Assembly: GCA_001915025.1 (NCBI GenBank)
Contig: MNDR01000063.1
Coordinates: 1-36,933, forward strand
From: Gemmatimonadetes bacterium 13_2_20CM_2_65_7
GTDB lineage: Bacteria; Gemmatimonadota; Gemmatimonadetes; Gemmatimonadales; GWC2-71-9
Reading direction: 5' to 3'
Length of the DNA stretch: 36,933 nucleotides
Every line of letters begins with the position of its first letter. The stretch's first letter is position 1. Positions 31,506-36,933 of this stretch are shown here, in pieces. The notes below the pieces were generated by a model that worked only from the letters and a program-made list of their open reading frames with translations, searched no databases and was not told where the DNA came from. The position numbers and the translations under genes were made by a program.

Positions 31506-31588
31506 CTCTGGCAGCTGGGCTGTCTCTGTCCGGCCGAGACCCCTTTGCTTTGCGCCCCGCCGTCACCGGCGGTTTGCCCTTTGCAGAG
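31506..31588 (-). ncRNA. Cyclic di-GMP-I riboswitch (GEMM-I class aptamer)
   Basis: Minus strand, 5' to 3'. P1 is CTCTG (31588-31584) with CAGAG (31510-31506). The conserved GGGCAAACC (about 31580-31572) is next. Then comes a perfect 6-bp hairpin CCGCCG-GTGA-CGGCGG, whose GNRA tetraloop is the one that docks in this class. After it comes GGGGCGCAAAGC (about 31559-31548; consensus GGGACGCAAAGCC). P2 has GTCTC/GAGAC, and the 3' AGCCCAGCTGCC matches the AGCC-GG-TGCC closing element. Order, spacing and loop all fit GEMM-I. Downstream (31421-31505) another possible stem, CCCGAT/ATCGGG flanked by GCGCC/GGGCGC, precedes the terminator. It is the only regulatory RNA I found. Expected outcome: c-di-GMP-dependent read-through into glycerate kinase/glycyl-tRNA synthetase, in a direction I cannot predict. 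Confidence 0.87.
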
Positions 31589-31699
31589 ATTCTGGCCGCT
31601 TTGGTTAGCAAGAACGGTGCCGAGTTGTAAGGGCTGTCACATCAATTGCAGTCCAGATGACCTAGGGGAAGTACTTAACTGTGTTCTGCAAGAAACATC

Positions 31700-31716
31700 G
31701 CAGTATGCGATACTGC
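31700..31716 (-). terminator. Perfect 7-bp hairpin at the left edge of the IVS-like element (possible terminator)
   Basis: GCAGTAT-GCG-ATACTGC is a perfect inverted repeat. On the minus strand it follows the four-helix-bundle gene and the left 26-nt repeat, and is followed by GATGTTTCTT, so it may end that transcript. 31589-31699 otherwise holds nothing I can name, though the aptamer's promoter must lie there. Confidence 0.45.
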
Positions 31717-31719
31717 AGG

Positions 31720-31745
31720 CGCAGCAGACGCAACAGACGCAACAG
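31720..31745 (+). repeat. Left 26-nt inverted repeat of the IVS-like element
   Basis: CGCAGCAGACGCAACAG followed by ACGCAACAG; internally built from a 9-nt unit (ACGCAACAG / ACGCAGCAG). Its reverse complement, with two mismatches, is at 32214-32239. Confidence 0.85.
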
Positions 31746-31760
31746 GTAATCAACAGCCTC

Positions 31761-32126
31761 CTAACTCGTGGCGGCAGCCGCTGCCGAGAGCTTGCGCAAC
31801 AACCCGTAAACCGTTCGAGCACATTCGTCGCGCGCCGAGACGACGTCCTCGAGCTCTGTTGGTTGAATGAGGCCGAGGTGTTGCACTAGATCAATTACCG
31901 CTTCCACTTCGACCAGCGAGCCCCGCGCCATGTCCGTAAAACGGCGAAACTCCTTGGAACCGCGACGGCTCACGCCTTCGGCGAGGTTCAGAGCGATGCT
32001 ATTACAAGCACGACGCCACTGATCTGCCAAATCACGCTCAGATTCAGGAAGTCGATTGATAAGGGGTCGCGACAACATTGATAGCCGCCGCGCGTGTTGG
32101 TATGCCTTGAGATCTCGGAAGAGCAT
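31761..32126 (-). CDS. Four-helix-bundle protein (23S rRNA intervening-sequence protein family, TIGR02436/S23-like)
   Basis: A 121-residue, mostly helical, basic protein. The family pattern is clear: FRDLKAYQHARRLSMLSRPLI in helix 1, ERDLADQWRRACNSIALNLAEGVSRRGSKEFRRFTDMARGSLVEVEAVIDLVQHLGLI in helices 2-3, and a last helix DECARTVYGLLRKL. Family members are encoded inside rRNA intervening sequences or alone. The related Avd protein helps diversity-generating retroelements, but there is no reverse transcriptase or repeat pair of that kind here. The ATG at 32126 lacks a Shine-Dalgarno. Function is not known; an RNA-binding role tied to its flanking stem is a reasonable guess. Confidence 0.88.
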   Translation of the reverse strand: MLFRDLKAYQHARRLSMLSRPLINRLPESERDLADQWRRACNSIALNLAEGVSRRGSKEFRRFTDMARGSLVEVEAVIDLVQHLGLIQPTELEDVVSARDECARTVYGLLRKLSAAAAATS

Positions 32127-32213
32127 GGACGGAAAGTATGTAACGAAGCCATTCGAATGTCACCGAAAGCACGCAAGCAGTATCATTTTCTCTCCGCTAT
32201 CAGCGGAAGACCA

Positions 32214-32239
32214 CTGCTGCGCCTGTTGCGTCTGCTGCG
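32214..32239 (-). repeat. Right 26-nt inverted repeat of the IVS-like element
   Basis: Reverse complement of 31720-31745 with two A/G differences. It starts 25 nt past the purA stop codon. A small CCGCT-ATC-AGCGG hairpin lies just inside at 32194-32206. Confidence 0.85.
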
Positions 32240-32263
32240 TCTTCTTAGAACGGTGTGCTACAA

Positions 32264-33559
32264 TCAGACTTCGATTATCTGGTCTCTCCTCGTTCCGATA
32301 CTCACATATCGGATCGGAGCTCCAGCCAAGTCTTGCAATCGATCGACATATGCGCGAGCTGCTGGAGGAAGGTCCGCAAGTCTGCGCACCTCACTCAATG
32401 GTTTCTGCCATCCGGGCACCGTTTCGTAGATCGGCTCGACTCTGCCAATCGTCTCCACGTCCGCCGGCATGCTATCGATCGTCTCGCCATCGAGTCGATA
32501 TCCGACGCCTACTGGGATCTCCGCGAACGTGTCGAGTACATCGAGTTTCGTGACCGCCAGCCCCGTCAATCCGTTCACGCGCACGGCGTACCGCACGACG
32601 ACCGCGTCAAACCAACCGCAGCGCCTCGGCCGTCCCGTCGTGGCGCCGAATTCGCCACCCAGCTCGCGGATCCGCTGCGCCACATCGGGGGCCGCTTCGG
32701 TGGGCAGCGGGCCGTTACCCACGCGCGTGGTGTACGCCTTCACCACGCCGAGGACGGCGTCGATCGCCGTCGGGCCGATTCCCACGCCGACAGCAGCGCC
32801 ACCCGCAGTCGTGTTGGACGACGTCACATAGGGATACGTGCCGTGGTCGACATCGAGCAACGCGCCCTGCGCGCCTTCGAGCAGCACCGACTCTCCACGC
32901 TCGAGCGCCTCCCATACGACTCGACCCGCATCGACCGCCAATGGCAATAGTCGGGGTGCCAGTCGCTCGAGCAAATGCACGTGCTCTTCAGCATTGGCCC
33001 GCTCGCCGCTGGCGCGTGAGCCGCCTGCGAGCAGCTCGAGCATCTGATTCGCCGCCTCCACGCGGACGCGGACGTGCTCCTGCGCACGCGTGAGATTGCG
33101 CAGATCGCCGACCCGCACGCCGCGGCGCCCGTACTTGTCTTCGTAAGTCGGCCCGATGCCCCGCCCTGTCGTCCCGATCTGGTCCTTTTTCTCACGGGCG
33201 CGATCGAGGAGCTTGTGAAAGGGGAGCGTGAGATGCGCGCGCTCGGAGACATGCAGCTTGTGCTCGGTACGGACTCCGCGTGCCGCCAGCGCATCGAGCT
33301 CGGCGAACAGTTGCTCGGGATCGAGCACCACGCCGTTGCCGACGACGCAGACCGCGCCCTGAAGAATTCCAGATGGTATCTGGTGCAGGACGAATGACTT
33401 ACCCTCGCCCGTATCCACCGTGTGCCCGGCATTCGCGCCGCCCTGATAGCGCACCACGAGATCCGCGCGCTCGGCCAGGACGTCGACGATCTTGCCCTTG
33501 CCCTCATCGCCCCATTGGGCGCCGACTACCACGACGCACTGCGTCTTGGGTCCGAACAC
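32264..33559 (-). CDS. purA: Adenylosuccinate synthetase
   Basis: PurA joins IMP and aspartate (GTP-dependent) in AMP synthesis. 431 residues, full length: GAQWGDEGKGKIVD at the N-terminus, YQGGANAGHTV, GNGVVLDPEQL, IGTTGRGIGPTYEDK, LLEGAQGALLDVDHGTYPYVTSSNTTAGG, TRVGNGPLPTE, GATTGRPRRCGWFD and the C-terminal KLDVLDTFAEIPV and VSIGTRRDQI. The start is GTG at 33559, just behind a strong terminator of the upstream gene, so purA must have its own promoter within about 20 nt or be read through. Ends 25 nt before the IVS-like element. Confidence 0.96.
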   Translation of the reverse strand: MFGPKTQCVVVVGAQWGDEGKGKIVDVLAERADLVVRYQGGANAGHTVDTGEGKSFVLHQIPSGILQGAVCVVGNGVVLDPEQLFAELDALAARGVRTEHKLHVSERAHLTLPFHKLLDRAREKKDQIGTTGRGIGPTYEDKYGRRGVRVGDLRNLTRAQEHVRVRVEAANQMLELLAGGSRASGERANAEEHVHLLERLAPRLLPLAVDAGRVVWEALERGESVLLEGAQGALLDVDHGTYPYVTSSNTTAGGAAVGVGIGPTAIDAVLGVVKAYTTRVGNGPLPTEAAPDVAQRIRELGGEFGATTGRPRRCGWFDAVVVRYAVRVNGLTGLAVTKLDVLDTFAEIPVGVGYRLDGETIDSMPADVETIGRVEPIYETVPGWQKPLSEVRRLADLPPAARAYVDRLQDLAGAPIRYVSIGTRRDQIIEV

Positions 33560-33578
33560 GCGAGGTCACTCCGTGACG

Positions 33579-33608
33579 AAAAAAAGGCCCCGGGGCCATG
33601 CCCCGGGG
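33579..33608 (-). terminator. Strong intrinsic terminator of the pilT-dapA-peptidase operon
   Basis: On the minus strand CCCCGGGGC (33608-33600), loop ATG, GCCCCGGGG (33596-33588), then CC and seven T (33585-33579). A 9-bp perfect GC stem with a U7 tail, 15 nt after the M28 peptidase stop. Confidence 0.9.
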
Positions 33609-33622
33609 TCCTCTGTGGGAAG

Positions 33623-34519
33623 CTATGCCGCGCGGAGCACGCGCGCCAGTGCCGCGGCAACGGTGGCGGCGCCGTCCAACCTGACCCGAGTCGTGTTGTC
33701 CGCTGGACGATGCACGACCCGCATGGTGCGCCAATCTCCTTTCAGGATCGTGACACACTCGCGCGCTACCCGCGCTAAGGCAATACCGTCCACAATGACC
33801 GGCAACCAACGCCACCGCCGCGCCCGAAGTGCCTCAGCGATGGCCACACTGGTCCTCCCGGCTCGATGCAGCAAGGCAATCGGCCGACCGCTGTCATCGA
33901 TGCCATCGAGATTGATCACGGAGGCATCTGCGAACAGATCGGCGCGATCAGCGGTCAGCGCCCGTGCACCGACAAGGCCGAATTCTTCGCCGTCAGGAAA
34001 GATCACCCCGACGCCGGACGAAGATGAAAGCTGATCGATGGTCATGAAGATCGTGACCAATGCGGTCGCATTGTCCACCGCTCCAGCGGAGTTGTCGTTC
34101 ACGCGATTCTGAAAAACGACAGCCAGGCTGATCACCAGCAGCGCGGCCGCGGGGAGGGACGCCACCAATACTCCGACGAGCCCAAGCACCAGCCCCACGA
34201 ACCCCAATAACCGAACTGCCATCGAGATCGGTTGGCCTTTGGAGTCATAGTGAGCAACGAGCCATGTGTTCACACCCTGAAGGGTGCGCTCGGCCGGCAC
34301 TGTCCTTAAGGACCGTTGAGCAATCAGATTGATGCCTTGAATGTGGCGCGGAGCACCAAGTAGGGCTTTAGACGGCCGACCGGTGAAGCTGTGTTCCTGA
34401 ACGTGGAAGCCGCGCGCCGTGAGCTCGCGCTTCAGAATCTCCCGGACTTTGGCGTGATTGGCTGACCCTACGAGCCGCGGAATCGCCAGCTCGCGGAATA
34501 ACACGCCGTAATCAGTCAC
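33623..34519 (-). CDS. Membrane-associated M28 family zinc peptidase
   Basis: About 298 residues. After an N-terminal FRELAIPRLVGSANHAKVREILKRELTARGF (the usual start of M28 domains), the metal motif VAHYDSK is followed by two hydrophobic helices (about 100-136). The domain then continues with NDNSAGAVDNATALVTIF (bridging Asp) and FPDGEEFGLVGARAL (catalytic Glu-Glu). An internal membrane insertion between the first zinc ligand and the rest is unusual. The GTG at 34519 starts 8 nt inside the dapA end; the longer reading frame upstream is a shadow of dapA. Likely an aminopeptidase; substrate unknown. Confidence 0.82.
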   Translation of the reverse strand: MTDYGVLFRELAIPRLVGSANHAKVREILKRELTARGFHVQEHSFTGRPSKALLGAPRHIQGINLIAQRSLRTVPAERTLQGVNTWLVAHYDSKGQPISMAVRLLGFVGLVLGLVGVLVASLPAAALLVISLAVVFQNRVNDNSAGAVDNATALVTIFMTIDQLSSSSGVGVIFPDGEEFGLVGARALTADRADLFADASVINLDGIDDSGRPIALLHRAGRTSVAIAEALRARRWRWLPVIVDGIALARVARECVTILKGDWRTMRVVHRPADNTTRVRLDGAATVAAALARVLRAA

Positions 34520-35381
34520 CGCGCACAAGGGCCGTGATGCGCTCGCGATCGGCGGTTGAAACGGGCGCGAGCGGCGGACGCGTGGGACCACCGTACAATC
34601 CCACGGCGTCCATTGCCGCCTTCACGCCCGCGGGGCCGAGCTTGCCGACGATCTCTTTGTCTAGCGGTGTGACGCGTTCCTGGATCCGCCCCGCGGCGGC
34701 GCGATGCCCCTGCTCGAACTCGCGCACGAGCTGCACGCAGAGACTCGGCGCAAAGCATGCAACCCCGATGACCCCACCCTGACAGTCCATCTCGAGCGCG
34801 GCGAAAAGCAGCGACGCCGATCCGGCGAGCACGGTCCATTGCGGCACCGCTTCACGGTATGCCGCCAAGTTTTTCGGATCGCCCGACGAATCCTTGACTC
34901 CGATGATGCGCTCGTGTGCGGTGAGCTGCTGCAAAAACGCCGGCTCGAGCGCGAGATGAGTGTACTTCGGGATGTTATAGACCAACACGGGCACGGGGCT
35001 CGCGTCGGCGACGGCACGGAAATGGAGCGCGAGCGACGCCGGCGTTGCGCCGGCCGAGAAGTACGCCGGTGGGCGCACCAGAACGGCGTTGGCGCCTTCG
35101 ATTGCGGCAGCCCGGGACAACGCGATCGTCTGACGCGTCGATTCGGCGCCGGTGCCGGCAATGAGCCACGCGCCGTCACTCAGCTCCTTGCGCGCCACTG
35201 CGACGAGCTGTCGCTGCTCATCGGCGTCGAGGAGCGCGGCCTCCCCTGTCGATCCGGAGACGACGATGCCGTTCACGCCCTCGGCCAGCAGCCGCGCGAT
35301 GTTTTGCCGGAACTCGAGCGGCGCAAAGTCACCGCTCGTGGGATCGAACGGCGTGGGGATCGGCGCGAAAACTCCGTTCAC
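34512..35381 (-). CDS. dapA: Dihydrodipicolinate synthase family lyase (DapA/NAL/HOGA family)
   Basis: A 289-residue TIM barrel that makes or cleaves pyruvate-containing C-C bonds through a lysine Schiff base. Seen: FAPIPTPFD, GIVVSGSTGEAALL (DapA usually GTTGE), VLVRPPAYF, the catalytic Tyr in LVYNIPKYT, and the Schiff-base lysine in IIGVKDSSGD. The SGSTGE change and lack of a lysine-pathway context mean 4-hydroxy-2-oxoglutarate aldolase or another keto-acid lyase is equally possible, so the symbol is provisional. The GTG at 35381 overlaps the pilT stop (GTGA). Confidence 0.85.
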   Translation of the reverse strand: MNGVFAPIPTPFDPTSGDFAPLEFRQNIARLLAEGVNGIVVSGSTGEAALLDADEQRQLVAVARKELSDGAWLIAGTGAESTRQTIALSRAAAIEGANAVLVRPPAYFSAGATPASLALHFRAVADASPVPVLVYNIPKYTHLALEPAFLQQLTAHERIIGVKDSSGDPKNLAAYREAVPQWTVLAGSASLLFAALEMDCQGGVIGVACFAPSLCVQLVREFEQGHRAAAGRIQERVTPLDKEIVGKLGPAGVKAAMDAVGLYGGPTRPPLAPVSTADRERITALVRGD

Positions 35382-36478
35382 TCGCTCGGCGCCGGCGAGG
35401 CGACCCGTGAGCGGCGCCGCAGCGTCCGGACCTGCAGCTGAAAGTCGGAGGGATTGGAGGACGCCGCCAATGCGGTCTCATACGTCACGACGTCATCGGT
35501 GACGAGATCCATGAGATGCTGGTCGAACGTCTGCATGCCGTACTGCTCGCGCGATTCCCTGATGTAGTCGTGCAGCGACGGCGTGCGGTCGCGCTCGCGG
35601 ATCATGTCGCGCGCGGCGTCCGTCGCCAGCAGGACCTCGAGCGCCGCCGCGCGCCCGTGGCCGTCGCCTCGCGGCAGCAGGCGCTGCGAAACGACGGCGT
35701 GCAGCGCCTCGGACAGTCGCAGCCGGGCAATTTCCTGCTCCTCGGGCGGGAACATCGAGACAATCCGGCTTATCGTCGTCACGGCATCGGGAGTGTGCAG
35801 CGTCGAGACGAGGACGTGGCCGGTTTCGGCGGCCTTCATCGCCGTGTCGATCGTCTCGGCATCCCGCAACTCGCCGATCAGGATGACGTCCGGATCCTGG
35901 CGCAATGCCGCGCGCAACCCCGTGCGAAAATCGTCGGTATCTACGCCAATCTCGCGCTGGGTGACAGAGCAGTTGATGTCGCGGTGCAGAAATTCGATCG
36001 GGTTTTCGAGGGTGAGGATGTGGCGATGCTGATTTTGATTGATGTGGTTGATGATCGCCGCCATCGTCGAGCTCTTGCCCGACCCCGTCACGCCGGTCAC
36101 GAGGATCATACCGCGCTCCGCCGTCGCAACCTGGGCGAGCACGGCAGGCAGCTTCAGCGATTCGAACGTCGGCACGTCGAACGGAATCACGCGCATCACG
36201 ATCATGAATGAGGAGCGCTGCCGCAGGATGTTCACCCGGAACCGGCCGATGCCCGGCATGCCCCAGGAGCAATCGTAATCCCGCAGCTTGTCGATGCGGC
36301 CGCGGTCCTCCTCGTTGGCGATGAGCTGCAGCGCGATGGCCTTCGTCTGATGCGGCGTGAGCCGCTGCTTGGTCAGCGGGACCAGCTTGCCGTCGATGCG
36401 CGCCCGAAAGACGTCCCCGGCCTTGATGTGCAGGTCGGAGGCCCCGCGATCTACGGCAGCCTTGATGATCTTTTCCAT
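35378..36478 (-). CDS. pilT: Type IV pilus retraction ATPase PilT
   Basis: A 366-residue hexameric ATPase driving pilus retraction and twitching. N-terminal MEKIIKAAVDRGASDLHIKAGD, Walker A GVTGSGKSS (about 128-136), the Asp-box HILTLENPIEF, Walker B DPDVILIGELRD, the His-box AAETGHVLVSTLHT, and AIRL-like SEALHAVVSQRLLPR. Complete. The ATG at 36478 immediately follows a TGA that is probably the original stop of the damaged dehydrogenase gene upstream. Its end overlaps dapA by 4 nt. c-di-GMP commonly controls pili, and this genome carries a c-di-GMP riboswitch 5 kb away. Confidence 0.95.
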   Translation of the reverse strand: MEKIIKAAVDRGASDLHIKAGDVFRARIDGKLVPLTKQRLTPHQTKAIALQLIANEEDRGRIDKLRDYDCSWGMPGIGRFRVNILRQRSSFMIVMRVIPFDVPTFESLKLPAVLAQVATAERGMILVTGVTGSGKSSTMAAIINHINQNQHRHILTLENPIEFLHRDINCSVTQREIGVDTDDFRTGLRAALRQDPDVILIGELRDAETIDTAMKAAETGHVLVSTLHTPDAVTTISRIVSMFPPEEQEIARLRLSEALHAVVSQRLLPRGDGHGRAAALEVLLATDAARDMIRERDRTPSLHDYIRESREQYGMQTFDQHLMDLVTDDVVTYETALAASSNPSDFQLQVRTLRRRSRVASPAPSE

Positions 36479-36933
36479 TCAGTACCCAGCTTCGAGGCAC
36501 CCGCGGATGGCTCCAGAACGCGTGGTCCGGCGGCAGCGGCTCGACCGCAAACACGTCGAGCGCGGCACCGCGGAGGTGTCCCGCATCGAGCAAGTCGAGT
36601 AAGCCGGCTTCGTCGAGCAGCGTCCCCCGCGACACGTTCACGACGACGGCGTGCTGCGGGAGCAGCTCGAGCACGCGCCGATCCACGACGTGCGTCGTCG
36701 CGTTTGTGTGCGGCGCTGCTATGACCAGGCAGTCGCTCTCAGCGGCGAGCCGAGGCAGCTCGTCCGGCCCGCCGACCCAACGCACGCCGGCAGGCCCGCC
36801 GCGCGCCGGACGGCGCCGTACGCCGGCCACCGGCATCCCCAGCGCCAAGGCCCGGCGCGCCACCGCGGTGCCGATCCCGCCCAGGCCAACGATGCCGACG
36901 CGCAGATCCGCGTACTCCCGAACGGGGAGGGTG
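36479..36933 (-). pseudogene. D-2-hydroxyacid dehydrogenase family, C-terminal part deleted; 5' end outside window
   Basis: NAD-binding domain of a D-isomer-specific 2-hydroxyacid dehydrogenase. From the window edge: VGIVGLGGIGTAVARRAL (dinucleotide loop), ESDCLVIAAPHTNATTHVV, VVVNVSRGTLLDEAGLLDLLDAGHLRGAALDVFAVEPLP (with the catalytic-site Arg and Glu segments) and HAFWSHPRV. Directly after HPRV (about 36498) the expected VTPHVSG segment, with the catalytic His and the last 60-90 residues, is missing. Another frame then gives LEAGY and TGA just before the pilT ATG, which looks like the original C-terminus. This is a deletion with frame change. The reading frame itself stays open into pilT, which is not meaningful. 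Confidence 0.75.

Larger units (their letters stand above)
31720..32239 (-). mobile_element. Free-standing intervening-sequence-like element with IVP (four-helix-bundle) gene
   Basis: A 520-nt unit bounded by 26-nt inverted repeats (31720-31745 and 32214-32239, 24 of 26 identical). It encloses a single gene of the 23S rRNA intervening-sequence protein family. In rRNA, such IVS have complementary ends that form a stem cut by RNase III. Here the same plan sits between purA and the riboswitch, far from any rRNA gene. Base composition is lower in GC than the flanks, supporting foreign origin. No target-site duplication is obvious. No transposase is present, so how it would move is unknown. Confidence 0.55.

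Noticed and set aside
31506-31620. 6S RNA or a second aptamer
   Set aside because: The segment is explained better by one GEMM-I aptamer; no second GGGCAAACC/CGCAAAGC set is found downstream.
31637-31822. Cysteine-rich small protein (CCVCCVCCAC) on the minus strand
   Set aside because: The cysteines come from translating the 9-nt units of the inverted repeat; there is no independent evidence of a gene.
31761-32126. Avd accessory gene of a diversity-generating retroelement
   Set aside because: There is no reverse transcriptase and no template/variable repeat pair in the window; flanking repeats are inverted and short.
35493-36863. 456-residue frame fusing a dehydrogenase to pilT-region sequence
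   Set aside because: After HPRV the sequence is a low-complexity shadow of pilT in another frame; it is not a real fusion.
1-36933. CRISPR array, tRNA, rRNA, prophage or transposase genes
   Set aside because: No regularly spaced repeats, no cloverleaf with CCA-type end, and no phage or transposase proteins were seen on either strand.

Overview
The window is GC-rich (roughly two thirds G+C by eye), gene-dense, and dominated by long minus-strand runs with 1-4 nt start/stop overlaps. GTG and TTG starts are common. Small Gemmatimonadota-style membrane proteins and lipoproteins, GMC/Gfo/DUF1080 sugar genes and an archaeal-type arginine decarboxylase together suggest an uncultured soil or aquatic member of Gemmatimonadota or a neighbouring phylum. 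This is inference; there is no rRNA or tRNA gene in the window.

Layout. 1-1299 (+) is the end of a GntP-type gluconate permease running in frame into a secreted cyclase-family hydrolase. 1286-3602 (-) is a damaged GH20 beta-hexosaminidase, divergent from a ThuA-like protein (3601-4455 +). 4452-7571 (-) is a row of small membrane or envelope proteins (DUF1684, DUF1761, a PspB-like protein, YbjQ and three unknowns). 7657-11045 (-) is a murein-recycling operon, murQ-anmK-nagZ, whose nagZ is frameshifted. It diverges from gamma-glutamyltransferase (11104-12855 +) across a short intergenic region with a perfect inverted repeat. 12903-17151 (+) is a coupled sugar-oxidation operon (GMC dehydrogenase, its Tat-type small subunit, a Gfo/Idh/MocA oxidoreductase and a DUF1080 hydrolase) that converges on a nucleoside/sugar symporter.

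18464-28013 (-) is a long compact run. In transcription order it encodes a beta-propeller, two small proteins (one ubiquitin-like), a membrane/coiled-coil protein, an HDAC-family deacetylase, a dipeptide epimerase, PriA, an archaeal-type ornithine cyclodeaminase, an unknown protein, pyruvoyl-dependent arginine decarboxylase, CcdA, a lipoprotein and the symporter. 28079-31383 (-) encodes glycerate kinase, glycyl-tRNA synthetase, a degenerate receiver and a DinB-like protein. Upstream of it lie a c-di-GMP-I (GEMM) riboswitch and an intrinsic terminator.

31700-32239 looks like a free-standing intervening-sequence-like element: a four-helix-bundle (IVP/S23 family) gene between 26-nt inverted repeats. 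32264-36933 (-) encodes PurA, an M28 peptidase, a DapA-family lyase, PilT and a broken 2-hydroxyacid dehydrogenase.

Two themes stand out. First, the 31.4-32.3 kb intergenic region combines a riboswitch-terminator unit with a probable IVS-like mobile element. Second, at least four genes (GH20, nagZ, priA, 2-hydroxyacid dehydrogenase), and perhaps six, carry internal deletions or frameshifts in otherwise conserved domains. That points either to assembly damage or to unusually frequent small deletions, and should be settled with reads before any of these genes is called non-functional.
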